Numbered from the stretch's first letter, positions 15,353 through 23,950 are shown. The stretch is 26,729 nucleotides of DNA from CAZQRW01 sp964596115 (GCA_964596115.1 CAZQRW010000028.1:1-26729); one strand, 5' to 3'. The notes: generated by a model not told the origin, from the letters alone. Translations and numbers: made by a program.

Positions 15353-15982
15353 GAATGAAAAAATAAGAATTAAAAAACCAACAGAGTATAATGGATAATT
15401 AAAGCCAAATGGTGTCATTCGAAAGAATCCCTCCGTTCCTCTCTTTAATAATATATTTATAGCAATTAAAACAAAAGATACAAAAATAAGGGTGATGCCT
15501 GCTGTGAATATTTGTATCTGCCTTAAAGAAAATGAGACATCCTTAACAAGATAAATAATGGAACCAACGACAAATAGAGAGGATACCAAAACAGGGGCTA
15601 TTACAGGCGCTATCCACGGAAGCGGTATAAGAAAAAGTACATCGTACTCTGCTATCGACGAGGGCCACCTAATAAGGATAAAGAGAAACATATAATAAAA
15701 TATATCCCATAAACCAAACAAAAGAAGAAATAAAAAAGGGACCTCCTTTAATTTTCTTGAAGAAATAAAGGAGATTAAAGACAATATAATAATCGTGGCA
15801 GATTCTCTAATAACCTCTAATCTATAAATATTAATATCGACAACCCTCAAGGGAAAAAGTCCTGTTTGTGAAGGATAGTATATTTTCCTGAGGTAAATTA
15901 CAATTATGGCTTCCACAAAACCAAATATAATCCCAAAGGTAATAACTGGCATAAGTCTTACAATGATATCCTTTTTTGACAT
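15326..15982 (-). CDS. conserved polytopic membrane protein, function unknown
   Basis: The protein has 218 residues and about six hydrophobic helices. It includes a motif region FGLWDIFYYMFLFILIRWPSS followed by DVLFLIPLPWIAPVIAPVLV, where Trp, Pro and aromatic residues are unusually dense for a simple transporter helix. The N-terminal helix is preceded by a charged start, and one acidic/basic loop (SRKLKEVP) lies between helices. I believe similar uncharacterised proteins exist in other phyla but cannot name a family. It starts 6 bp after the stop of the CHASE2 cyclase with no clear RBS and is probably co-transcribed with it. Confidence 0.7.
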   Translation of the reverse strand: MSKKDIIVRLMPVITFGIIFGFVEAIIVIYLRKIYYPSQTGLFPLRVVDINIYRLEVIRESATIIILSLISFISSRKLKEVPFLFLLLFGLWDIFYYMFLFILIRWPSSIAEYDVLFLIPLPWIAPVIAPVLVSSLFVVGSIIYLVKDVSFSLRQIQIFTAGITLIFVSFVLIAINILLKRGTEGFFRMTPFGFNYPLYSVGFLILIFSFLRVRFNKI

Positions 15983-15988
15983 ACTTAT

Positions 15989-17911
15989 TTAGAATGGCAT
16001 TACTTCGAACAGAGTTATTTCTTTTTTCTTCCCTCTCAAGAGAGTATTCCCAAGATTTCTGAGATGATAATCGCCGCTCAGTTCTCTTCTTGTATTTTCG
16101 GTAATTAGGATGCTTGTCTTAAATTCTTTATTCATTGGTTCAAGTCTTGAGGCAATATTAACAGTATCACCTACAGCAGTGTATTCAGTCCTTATGGAAG
16201 AACCAACATTTCCGACGATAGCAACCCCACTGTTTATACCAATCCCAACCTCAAAACTTCTCCCCTTCTTTCTCTCCCATTCCTTACTTATCTCTTTAGC
16301 CTTTTTCACCATCTCTACAGCAGCGGAGACAGCCTTATCAGCATGTCCAGTATAAGAAAGTGGTGCTCCAAAAATGGCCATTATACCATCCCCTATAAAC
16401 TTATCGATCATTCCATTATGCTTAAAAATAATCTTAGACATCTCTTCATAGTATTTATTCATTTCTGTAACAACAATTTCGGGGTCCCTTGATTCAGCAA
16501 AACCCGTAAAATCCCTGATATCACAGAAGAGGACACTAATTTTCCTTCTCTCGCCCTTAACTTCAAGATGTTTTGACTGCAGTATTTTTTCAACTATTTC
16601 TTTTGGAACATACTTTGAAAATAGTGCCCTGATTTTTCGCCTTTCAGTCTCTATCACGTTAACTCTATAACCAATACCAAATATATAACCCACAACTATG
16701 GCAAACATAGGTCTCACCATTTCTATCATCACTAATTTCGTTGAGTAAAGCCTCATTGCAAAAAGGTAATAGCCAAGAAGTATTGCTATTAGCAAAGGAA
16801 TAGAACCTGCAGTAGGCAGTTTAAAAGCAATAAACAAAATAAGAAAAATTAACAAAAATCCAATAATATAATTGGTAGTATATGTATTGGTGATTTTTAT
16901 ACTCTTTCCCTGTAAAAGGTTATATAAAATATTTGCATTCAGCTCTACACCAGGCATTGTCGCTGTTTTAATAGGAATCTTAAATAAATCTGAAAGTGCT
17001 GGCGCCGAGGTACCGATGAACACAATTTTATCTTTGAATATATCATCTGGAATTCTCTCAAAGAATACATCGCTAAAGGAAACATAGGGAAATGTCGTAA
17101 GTGGATACTTAAAGTCAATAAAAATCCTATTATTATATAACCTTATCTTTTTATCCCCTTGGATAAGATAATTCCCCTCAATATGAATATTCTTTTTTAA
17201 TTTAGAAAATATGGCAAATGAAAAATTTGGAAATGCTCTCCCATTTAAATTATAGTATAAAGGTGCCGATCTGATTACCCCATCAGGATCTGGAAATAGA
17301 TTTATGGCACCAGTGGACAAGATTACGTCAAGAAATTGTGGTATAGGATAAAATATACCCCTATAGGCTTCAGTGTTAAAATCTATTGGAATTGACAGGT
17401 AGAATCTATCCAGGGCAGGAATGGGCATAAAGGTGGAATCAGGGGTTAAAACGGATGCAAGTACTACTTTACCGTTGTATTTAATGGAAGAAGCAAGGTA
17501 TTTATCAAAGGAAAAATAACTCAGCAACGTATCTATAGATACGTTATTTGGAATCTTATCCATTAAAAATGTTCTAAAAATGTTTTTAATTGCGAGAGTG
17601 ACGGTATCGGGTTCCGAAAAGAGAAAATCGATACCAATTATCTTTGGGGATTGTCGTGAAATAACGTTAATTACCTTTGCAATGTTATACCTCGGCCAGC
17701 TCTGAAATCTTCCAAGCTCTTTTAAGGTTTCATTATCAATATCTACAATGACAATTTCAGGGATTCTTTCTTCCCTGGCACTGATTGTTTCCCTCAAGTC
17801 ATAGGTTTTTCTTTCGAATGTCTTGTAAAAATCAGAGAAAAAATCACTGATAGGAAAAATAGCTACAAAAATTATAAAAACTAACATTAAAATTTTCAAT
17901 GTCTTATTCAT
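15989..17911 (-). CDS. CHASE2-domain class III adenylate/guanylate cyclase
   Basis: The protein has 640 residues. One TM helix (about 5-25) precedes an extracytoplasmic CHASE2 sensor (about 30-335; EIVIVDIDNETLKELGRFQS, IIGIDFLFSEPD, KIVFIGTSAPALSDLF). Three TM helices follow (about 347-420), then a cyclase domain (about 450-640). The cyclase has both metal-binding Asp residues (SVLFCDIRDFTGF; DKFIGDGIMAIFG), the Lys of DKFIGD, the TAVGDT segment and the VNIASRLE transition-state Asn/Arg, so it should be active; the Lys/Thr pairing points to cAMP rather than cGMP. It is transcribed from a leaderless-type promoter divergent from the ECF sigma gene, and a membrane protein follows it. Confidence 0.93.
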   Translation of the reverse strand: MNKTLKILMLVFIIFVAIFPISDFFSDFYKTFERKTYDLRETISAREERIPEIVIVDIDNETLKELGRFQSWPRYNIAKVINVISRQSPKIIGIDFLFSEPDTVTLAIKNIFRTFLMDKIPNNVSIDTLLSYFSFDKYLASSIKYNGKVVLASVLTPDSTFMPIPALDRFYLSIPIDFNTEAYRGIFYPIPQFLDVILSTGAINLFPDPDGVIRSAPLYYNLNGRAFPNFSFAIFSKLKKNIHIEGNYLIQGDKKIRLYNNRIFIDFKYPLTTFPYVSFSDVFFERIPDDIFKDKIVFIGTSAPALSDLFKIPIKTATMPGVELNANILYNLLQGKSIKITNTYTTNYIIGFLLIFLILFIAFKLPTAGSIPLLIAILLGYYLFAMRLYSTKLVMIEMVRPMFAIVVGYIFGIGYRVNVIETERRKIRALFSKYVPKEIVEKILQSKHLEVKGERRKISVLFCDIRDFTGFAESRDPEIVVTEMNKYYEEMSKIIFKHNGMIDKFIGDGIMAIFGAPLSYTGHADKAVSAAVEMVKKAKEISKEWERKKGRSFEVGIGINSGVAIVGNVGSSIRTEYTAVGDTVNIASRLEPMNKEFKTSILITENTRRELSGDYHLRNLGNTLLRGKKKEITLFEVMPF

Positions 17912-17917
17912 GTTTTT

Positions 17918-17945
17918 ATTATCCAGAATTTTTTTATTTTGTCAA
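17918..17945 (-). promoter_or_regulatory. leaderless promoter of the CHASE2 cyclase
   Basis: Minus strand TTGACA (17940-17945) and GATAAT (17918-17923) are 16 bp apart. The -10 box ends 6 nt before the ATG at 17911, so the start codon should be at or near +1. Confidence 0.7.
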
Positions 17946-17950
17946 ATATT

Positions 17951-17982
17951 TTGTAACAAAATTAATTTTTTTTTGTTATAAT
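17951..17982 (+). promoter_or_regulatory. leaderless promoter of the ECF sigma operon, possibly autoregulated
   Basis: TATAAT at 17977-17982 ends 6 nt before the ATG at 17989. There is no TTGACA at 16-17 bp. Instead TTGTAAC (17951-17957) is followed 17 bp later by GTTATA (17975-17980), a layout like ECF promoters with an AAC -35 motif. The sigma factor may read its own promoter; this is inference. Confidence 0.5.
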
Positions 17983-17988
17983 ATATGT

Positions 17989-18468
17989 ATGGAAATCGAG
18001 GAAATCTATGAAAGGTATGGTAATAAATTGATTAGAATAGCTTATAGAATCACGCAAAATGAAGCGGATAGCTGGGATATTCTTCATGATTCAGTGCTGG
18101 AATTTATAAAGAGAAAACCAAATGGTAAACCGTTGAATTATCTTACAAAGACAATTGTTAATAAAAGTATAAACTTTGTTAAAAAGAAAAGACATTTAGA
18201 ATTGAGAGAAATTGGGATTAATGACTCACCTCAAAAAACAATGGAGAAAGAAGAAATCAGAAAAATTGTCAAGGCAGGTATAAAGAGACTTGAACCAATA
18301 GAAAGAAGTGTGCTGGTACTTAAAAAATACGAGAATATGACACATAAGCAAATTTCGAAAATATTGGATATCACACCGGAAAATAGCAGAATAATTCTTT
18401 ATAGATCTCTGGAAAAATTGAAATTTTTCTTAATGCCAGCATTTAATAAAAAGAGGAGGGAATTATGA
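17989..18468 (+). CDS. ECF-type RNA polymerase sigma factor
   Basis: The protein has 159 residues, short even for ECF sigmas. Region 2 (about 4-70: IYERYGNKLIRIAYRITQNE, then DSWDILHDSVLEFI) and region 4 (about 100-150: LEPIERSVLVLKKYENMTHK, QISKILDITPENSRIILYRS, LEKLK) are present, with only a short linker between. ATG 17989 is chosen over an in-frame ATG at 17899 because the -10 box and the sigma region 2 homology both point to it. Its stop overlaps the next gene (ATGA), which probably encodes its anti-sigma factor. Confidence 0.9.
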   Translation: MEIEEIYERYGNKLIRIAYRITQNEADSWDILHDSVLEFIKRKPNGKPLNYLTKTIVNKSINFVKKKRHLELREIGINDSPQKTMEKEEIRKIVKAGIKRLEPIERSVLVLKKYENMTHKQISKILDITPENSRIILYRSLEKLKFFLMPAFNKKRREL

Positions 18469-18788
18469 AGAAAACTAATGATATCTGGAAAGCAATCACA
18501 TTAGATAGGGGTATACCCGGGAAAATATGGTATTTTCTAAGATTGCTTAATCCCAAATTCAGAAGTGCTACCAGAGATACTCGTTTACTATGGAGAATGC
18601 TTGATGCCTTTGATGATATCCCTATGGTACCTGTGAGGAAAAGGAATAATCTGAGGAAATTTGTGCTATACCCTTCATTCGCACTGGGGATACTCGGAAT
18701 ACTGGCTGGTATCTATCTGGGTATTCATAAAATGAGTTATTTCGACTATATCGAAGTAACACAGGAGGTTTTTTTATATGAAAAATAA
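18465..18788 (+). CDS. putative membrane anti-sigma factor
   Basis: The protein has 107 residues: a cytoplasmic-type N-terminal part (1-64, with basic and acidic helices such as RDTRLLWRMLDAFDDIPMVP), one TM helix (about 66-87) and a short outer tail. It lacks the HxxxCxxC zinc motif of ZAS anti-sigmas. The role rests on topology and position: translationally coupled to the sigma gene (4-bp overlap) and followed by periplasmic sensor-like genes. CnrY-like small anti-sigmas are a fair comparison. No sequence family was recognised. Confidence 0.6.
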   Translation: MKKTNDIWKAITLDRGIPGKIWYFLRLLNPKFRSATRDTRLLWRMLDAFDDIPMVPVRKRNNLRKFVLYPSFALGILGILAGIYLGIHKMSYFDYIEVTQEVFLYEK

Positions 18789-19179
18789 ATATCTATCAAT
18801 TGTCATTATATCGATCCTGGCATCTGTAGGTATAGGTTTCTTTATTGGTAGATCAATTACAACGAAAAGGACGGTAAGAATAATTGAACAGTTCACTTCT
18901 TTTAGAGCAATAAGGCCTTCAATGGAAGATTTTAGAAAGAAAATGCTTCCACTAATTCAGGAGCAGAGGGAAAGAGAAAAACTACTTGAAGTAGCCATAG
19001 TTAAGGAGGATACCGTTTTCGCCTACAAACTCTCTGATGAGATCGCCGGCATTCATAGAGAGATGCTAAGGCTGACAATAAGGCACCTCGTTGAAACCGA
19101 GAAACTGATTCCTCCAGAACTAAGGAGGAGGTATATTGAAGTAATTTTAAAACCTAAACCTTTAAGGAGGTTAAGATGA
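18778..19179 (+). CDS. membrane-anchored periplasmic sensor-like protein (CnrX/Spy-like helical hairpin)
   Basis: The protein has 133 residues: an N-terminal signal anchor (about 5-25, ending GFFIGRS) followed by a helical periplasmic domain. The segment EIAGIHREMLRLTIRHLVET, then IPPELRRRYIEVIL resembles the Spy/CnrX/Metal_resist pattern (helix with E/H...H, then a TPEQ-like turn), with IPPELRRRY in place of LTPEQRxxF. A strong RBS AGGAGGT lies upstream and the start is inside the previous gene (11-bp overlap). In CnrYXH systems such a protein binds the anti-sigma and senses metal; the ligand here is unknown. Two His residues (HRE, RHL) could bind metal. Confidence 0.65.
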   Translation: MKNKYLSIVIISILASVGIGFFIGRSITTKRTVRIIEQFTSFRAIRPSMEDFRKKMLPLIQEQREREKLLEVAIVKEDTVFAYKLSDEIAGIHREMLRLTIRHLVETEKLIPPELRRRYIEVILKPKPLRRLR

Positions 19180-19685
19180 AGCGGTTCTTATATTTATCCA
19201 TTTTTGCAGTACCCTTTTTTCTGTTTGCCCAGGGGACACCAGTGATGTCAGGCAATCCACCATCGGCGCCTATGCCTGTGATGGAACAACCAGCAGTACC
19301 ACAATCACCATTTTTAACCCTGGCTGACAAACTTGGTCTTGATGAGAAAACAACTACAAAGATTGAAGATTTGTGGTACAAGCATCAAAAAGAAATGCTC
19401 GATATCAGGTATAAAATAGAAAAAGCAGAGCTTGATCTAAGGGATTATGTCAGATCTGAAAACTTCAACACAACAAAATTTATGACAATGTGGAAGAATA
19501 TACAGAAGATGAAGGACGAACAGGAACTGAAAAATATGGAATTCAAAGTAAAAATCTATCGATCGTTGCCAAAGGACAAGCTACAAGATGCAAAATGGAT
19601 ACTATTTGATGGTCACCGTATGCTCAGAAGATTTATGGAAAAGAAAAGAATTATTCAACGTAAACGTATTATGATGCACAAATAA
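19176..19685 (+). CDS. secreted Spy/CpxP-like periplasmic protein
   Basis: The protein has 169 residues: a signal peptide (about 1-18, ending LFAQ), a Pro/Met-rich spacer (VMSGNPPSAPMPVMEQPAVP), then a long all-helical domain with LADKLGLDEKTTTKIEDLWY, KHQKEMLDIRYKIEKAELDL and PKDKLQDAKWILF, the LTxxQ-like hairpin pattern of Spy/CpxP chaperone-sensors. The tail is very basic and ends in MMHK. It starts by ATGA overlap with AGGAGGT upstream, and the stop runs directly into the terminator. It is likely the soluble partner or chief target of the sigma operon. Confidence 0.7.
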   Translation: MKRFLYLSIFAVPFFLFAQGTPVMSGNPPSAPMPVMEQPAVPQSPFLTLADKLGLDEKTTTKIEDLWYKHQKEMLDIRYKIEKAELDLRDYVRSENFNTTKFMTMWKNIQKMKDEQELKNMEFKVKIYRSLPKDKLQDAKWILFDGHRMLRRFMEKKRIIQRKRIMMHK

Positions 19686-19714
19686 AAAGAGGGGCTTAAG
19701 CCCCTCTTTTTATT
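19684..19714 (+). terminator. intrinsic terminator of the ECF sigma operon
   Basis: GAGGGGC-TTAA-GCCCCTC (19689-19706) is a perfect 7-bp stem with a 4-nt loop, flanked by AAAAA and TTTTTATTT. It is symmetric and could work in both directions, but only the plus-strand operon ends here. Confidence 0.9.
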
Positions 19715-19828
19715 TGTCTCTTTCTCCGTTCTCACTCATTGAAAATAGAATAACAAAAGTGAATCCTCGCTAACGTCTTTTGTCTTTACTTCTTTTTTCC
19801 TTATTCCCTATCCCTTTCTCATTTCTCA

Positions 19829-19856
19829 TTGACTAATCATTTTTTTACATTATACT
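19829..19856 (+). promoter_or_regulatory. leaderless promoter of nadE-glgA
   Basis: TTGACT (19829-19834), a 16-bp spacer and TATACT (19851-19856), then 6 nt to the ATG at 19863, with no Shine-Dalgarno. The preceding interval 19715-19828 is pyrimidine-rich (CTTTCTC, TCTCATT repeats) and shows nothing else I can name. Confidence 0.7.
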
Positions 19857-19862
19857 TTCACT

Positions 19863-21512
19863 ATGAAAATTGGTATAGGTCAAATTGACCCTATTGTGGG
19901 TGATTTTAGGTATAATTCTGATAAAATAATAAAGGTGATTAGATTTGCAAAGAAAAAGGGCATTGACCTTATTGTATTTCCTGAATTATCTCTCTGTGGG
20001 TATTTTCCCTTTGACCTCATACATAGGAATAGTTTTATAGAAGAGGAAAAGAAATACCTCAAAAGAATTGTTGCAGCATCTGGATCTATTGGAGTAATTT
20101 TAGGATTTATTGATTCCAAAGAACGGAAGGGGAAAGCATTCAACGCAAGAGACCCTTCATCTTTTGCCTACGGGGGGAAAAATATATACTTCAATGCTTC
20201 AGCATTAATCGAGAATAAAAAGATTGTAGGTATCCAATATAAATCTAAACTTCCATCCTTTGATGTTTATAACGAGGAAAGGTATTTTAAACCAGCAAAA
20301 AAAGTTAACCTCTTTACATTCCGAAAAAAGAAAATCGGTATAAATATCTGTGAAGATATATGGTATGACAAGGGTCCATATCAGAAACAGGCAGAGATGG
20401 GAGCAGATATTATTATTAACATCAGTGCCTCTCCATTCTATGTTAACAAGCCAAAAATAAGATTTGATATGATAAGCGAAAGAGCCAAGAAATGGGGCAT
20501 TTTTACTGTTTATGCCAATATGACGGGTGGACAGGATGAAATTATCTTTGATGGAAATAGTTTTGCTGTAAATAGCAAGGGCGAGCTTATTGCTATTGGG
20601 AAATCATTCGAAGAAGATTTTATAATTTTCTCTACAGAGGATAAGCCAATAAGCTTTTCCCCAGAAAATAAGTATGCATCAATATTTAAAGCACTTAAAC
20701 TGGGTATTAAAGACTATTTTTATAAAAATGGCATAAAAATGGCAGCCGTAGGTTTGAGTGGTGGAATTGATTCTGCGGTTGTATACTTACTGGGCAGATA
20801 CGCGCTTGGCAATAAATATGTAATACCTATATTTATGCCCTCACGATTTACTTCTGAAAATTCCCAAAAGGATGTGGAGAATCTTTTGAAAAAAGCTGAA
20901 ACAAGGTTAATTACAATCCCTATTGATGATATATACAATGCAACTCTTAAATCTCTCTATCCTTTATTCAATGAGCTTCCCTTTGATGCTACGGAAGAAA
21001 ACATCCAGGCTCGGATAAGAGGACTCCTCTTAATGGCATACACCAATAAATTCGGAGGAATGGCGCTCGCAACAGGAAATAAGACAGAAATAGCTGTTGG
21101 ATATAATACCCTATACGGCGATACTGTTGGTGGAATTGCGCCTATTGGTGATCTCTATAAGGATGAAGTTTACGGACTCGCAAAATATATTAACAAAACT
21201 TTCAACAATCCTATTCCGACTAATATCCTTAAAAAAGCACCCAGTGCAGAGCTTAGAGAGAATCAAAGAGATGAAGATGATCTTCCACCCTATTCTGTAT
21301 TAAATAAGGCCCTTAAAATGCTCATTGAAGAAAATCTTTCCGTAAGTGAAATAATAAATAATGGTGTAGACAGGAAAACACTCTATGAAATTTTAAAAAG
21401 ATACTATAACTCTGAATATAAAAGAAAACAACTACCTATCACATTAAAGGTTTCTCCAAAGGCATTTGGTATAGGGAGAAAAATACCTCTAACAAAAGGA
21501 TTTAAGGAATGA
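19863..21512 (+). CDS. nadE: glutamine-dependent NAD+ synthetase
   Basis: The protein has 549 residues in two domains. The N-terminal nitrilase-type glutaminase carries the Glu-Lys-Cys triad: E41 (FPELSLCGY), K127 (YKSKLPSFDVYNEERYF) and C163 (INICEDIWY). The C-terminal ATP-pyrophosphatase domain has SGGIDS (301-306) and the substrate loop ALATGNKTEIAVGYNTLYGD. It converts deamido-NAD to NAD using ammonia channelled from glutamine. The start follows a -10 box by 6 nt. glgA overlaps its stop (ATGA), so the two are co-translated. Confidence 0.97.
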   Translation: MKIGIGQIDPIVGDFRYNSDKIIKVIRFAKKKGIDLIVFPELSLCGYFPFDLIHRNSFIEEEKKYLKRIVAASGSIGVILGFIDSKERKGKAFNARDPSSFAYGGKNIYFNASALIENKKIVGIQYKSKLPSFDVYNEERYFKPAKKVNLFTFRKKKIGINICEDIWYDKGPYQKQAEMGADIIINISASPFYVNKPKIRFDMISERAKKWGIFTVYANMTGGQDEIIFDGNSFAVNSKGELIAIGKSFEEDFIIFSTEDKPISFSPENKYASIFKALKLGIKDYFYKNGIKMAAVGLSGGIDSAVVYLLGRYALGNKYVIPIFMPSRFTSENSQKDVENLLKKAETRLITIPIDDIYNATLKSLYPLFNELPFDATEENIQARIRGLLLMAYTNKFGGMALATGNKTEIAVGYNTLYGDTVGGIAPIGDLYKDEVYGLAKYINKTFNNPIPTNILKKAPSAELRENQRDEDDLPPYSVLNKALKMLIEENLSVSEIINNGVDRKTLYEILKRYYNSEYKRKQLPITLKVSPKAFGIGRKIPLTKGFKE

Positions 21513-22867
21513 AAATAGCAATAGCTTCATCGGAACTTTTGCCGTTTGCAAAAACAGGTGGACTTGCAGATGCTGTAGCATCGTTGGCAAAGGCACTGGC
21601 GAAAAAGGGCAACATCGTTTATACATTCCTTCCGAGATATGGATTTATAAATGGCGACAGGTCTCTGTTATCATTAAATGATGTAAAAATAACAGAAATT
21701 GAAGAAAATGAAAATCTTCATCACTTATTTATACAACATCCGATTTTTAATAGAAAGGGAATATATGGTGAGAATGGAAAGGATTATCCAGACAATTTTG
21801 AACGGTTTACGTTATTCTCTAAATATGTGGTGGATACAGTTTTAAAAAAATTAGATGTAGATATCCTCCATATAAATGACTGGCATACTGGATTTGCACC
21901 CCTATATATGAAGAATAAATATGGAGATAATACGATACCAGTTCTATTCACAATACACAACCTGGCATACCAGGGGGTATTCCCTCTGAGTTATGCAGAG
22001 AAAATTGGCGCTCCATCTGAATGGTTTAAGGATTTCCTTCAGGAAGGGATGATAAATTTTATGAAAATAGGAATACTCACTGCAGATGCCATAAACACCG
22101 TCAGCCCTACATATGCAAAAGAGATACAAACAAAAGAATTTGGGGAAGGTCTCGATAAATTTCTAATACAGAGAAGGAAAGATCTCTATGGTATCCTGAA
22201 TGGCATAGACGTAGATTACTGGAAACCCCCTTATACCACTAAGACACTTGGAATGAAGGAGAATTTCAAGAAGATACTCAAAAATAAAAGTGGCCTTTCA
22301 GATGGCGATATCCCTTTATTTGGAATTGTTACGAGATTGGCAGAGCAGAAGGGCATTGATATACTTCTTGAAGGTATAAATAGATTTCTATCAATGAATG
22401 TGAATTTCGTCCTTCTTGGAACAGGTGACCTTAAATATCACTCTAAATTTGAAAAGATCGCAAAAAAATATCCTGATAAAACCTCAATAAATTTGAAATT
22501 TGATGCAGAGCTTGCCTTTGACATATACAGGGGTGCAGATTTTTTTCTTATGCCCTCAAGGTTTGAGCCCTGTGGCCTGGGTCAGATGATAAGTTTGATA
22601 AATGGCACAATACCCATAGTGAGAAAAACGGGGGGACTGGCAGATACCGTCTTTGAATATAGAAAAGAGACGGGGGAAGGTAACGGTTTCCTATTTGAAG
22701 AATATAGCACAGAGCCATTTCTAAAAGCAATAAAAAGGGCTATTAATATATATTCCGAAAAGGAACATCTTCGTAAATTAAGAATCAATGGAATGAAATC
22801 AGACTTTTCCTTTGATAAATCCGCCAGTGAATACGAAAAACTATACGAAAAACTCTTAACCCAATAA
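21509..22867 (+). CDS. glgA: glycogen synthase (ADP-glucose type, GT5)
   Basis: The protein has 452 residues, slightly shorter than typical GlgA. MKIAIASSELLPFAKTGGLA at the N-terminus contains the KTGGLAD nucleotide-sugar loop. HINDWHTGFAPLY, NTVSPTYAKEIQT, GILNGIDVDYW and the second-domain RFEPCGLGQM (about 349-358) are all present. It extends alpha-1,4-glucan from ADP-glucose. It is coupled to nadE by a 4-bp overlap. Its 3' end overlaps the convergent wecB by 12 bp, leaving no room for a terminator between them. Confidence 0.95.
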   Translation: MKIAIASSELLPFAKTGGLADAVASLAKALAKKGNIVYTFLPRYGFINGDRSLLSLNDVKITEIEENENLHHLFIQHPIFNRKGIYGENGKDYPDNFERFTLFSKYVVDTVLKKLDVDILHINDWHTGFAPLYMKNKYGDNTIPVLFTIHNLAYQGVFPLSYAEKIGAPSEWFKDFLQEGMINFMKIGILTADAINTVSPTYAKEIQTKEFGEGLDKFLIQRRKDLYGILNGIDVDYWKPPYTTKTLGMKENFKKILKNKSGLSDGDIPLFGIVTRLAEQKGIDILLEGINRFLSMNVNFVLLGTGDLKYHSKFEKIAKKYPDKTSINLKFDAELAFDIYRGADFFLMPSRFEPCGLGQMISLINGTIPIVRKTGGLADTVFEYRKETGEGNGFLFEEYSTEPFLKAIKRAINIYSEKEHLRKLRINGMKSDFSFDKSASEYEKLYEKLLTQ

Positions 22868-23950
22868 GTGTTTATATATTACCTTTGCTATTCTCTCTCC
22901 TGCCTTTCCATCCCATAGTTCAGGAATCCTTCCCTTCTTCCATTTGCCGGAGAAAACTTCGTTGCCGAGATCAATAATATCTTCAAGTGGTCTTTCCTTT
23001 AAGACTACGTTTGTCCCTATTTCTTCGGTTATTGGTCTCTCTGTATTTGGTCTAACTGTTATGCAGGGGACACCGAGTACTGTTGTCTCCTCCTGAATAC
23101 CCCCGGAGTCAGTAATTACAAGTCCAGAATATCTTTGTAGATTCAAGAAATCAATATAATTCAAGGGAGGTATTATTTTGAGATTTCCATTGCTCCTTAT
23201 ATTAAACTCCTCCAACCTTTTTTTTGTTCTTGGATGGATAGGAAATAAAACTGGATGTTCTTCCCCAAGTTTATCCAATATAGATATGATTCTTTCAAGT
23301 CTTCTGGGATCATCAACATTGAATGGTCTATGGAGTGTAACAAGGGTATACTCAGATTTTTTTACATCAAATTCTCTTAACTTGTCGGAGTTGGTATATT
23401 TCTTAAGTTGAAAAAGTGTATCAATCATAGTATTCCCAACCAAATATATCCTGCTATCTTGAATACCTTCGTTTTTGAGGTTTTTTACACCCGATTCCTC
23501 AGTTACAAACAACAAAGATGATAAAACATCTGTTACGACTCTGTTGACCTCTTCTGGCATCGTTCTATCAAAACTTCTCAAGCCAGCCTCTACATGGGCA
23601 ATGGGTATCATTAACTTTGAGGCTGATATACTGGCAGCAAGGGTAGAATTTACATCTCCAAACACTACTACAAGATCAGGATGCTCTCTCACAAAGACAT
23701 CCTCAAGACCTTCGATTGCCTTCGCTGTCTGTGCCCCATGCGTTCCTGAACGGACATTTAGAAATATGTCTGGCCTGGGAAGGCATAAATTTTCAAAGAA
23801 GACCTGAGACATTTCATAATCATAGTGCTGACCAGTATGGATAATGCGAATATCTAAATATGAATATTTCTTTAATGCCTCGTAAACTGGTTTCATCTTC
23901 ATAAAATTTGGTCTTGCCCCTACTACAAGCATAATCTTTTTATTTTTCAT
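22856..23950 (-). CDS. wecB: UDP-N-acetylglucosamine 2-epimerase (non-hydrolysing)
   Basis: The protein has 364 residues, full length. GARPNFMKMKPVYEALKKY, HTGQHYDYEMS, VFGDVNSTLAASISASKL, HVEAGLRSFDRTMPEEVNR and TDSGGIQEETTVLGVP are the family hallmarks, with the catalytic-site Asp/Glu/His positions intact. It interconverts UDP-GlcNAc and UDP-ManNAc for surface polysaccharide. SD-like GGAAGG lies 5 nt before the ATG. It has its own TTGACA/TATAAT promoter and a leader of roughly 35-40 nt. Its first 46 codons are duplicated near-perfectly at 26501-26640, and a decayed relative lies just upstream. Confidence 0.95.
   Translation of the reverse strand: MKNKKIMLVVGARPNFMKMKPVYEALKKYSYLDIRIIHTGQHYDYEMSQVFFENLCLPRPDIFLNVRSGTHGAQTAKAIEGLEDVFVREHPDLVVVFGDVNSTLAASISASKLMIPIAHVEAGLRSFDRTMPEEVNRVVTDVLSSLLFVTEESGVKNLKNEGIQDSRIYLVGNTMIDTLFQLKKYTNSDKLREFDVKKSEYTLVTLHRPFNVDDPRRLERIISILDKLGEEHPVLFPIHPRTKKRLEEFNIRSNGNLKIIPPLNYIDFLNLQRYSGLVITDSGGIQEETTVLGVPCITVRPNTERPITEEIGTNVVLKERPLEDIIDLGNEVFSGKWKKGRIPELWDGKAGERIAKVIYKHLLG

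Noticed and set aside
17899..17988. 30-codon N-terminal extension of the ECF sigma factor
   Set aside because: It would lie upstream of and across the -10 box and reads as an AT-rich, Phe/Tyr-rich peptide; sigma homology begins at ATG 17989.
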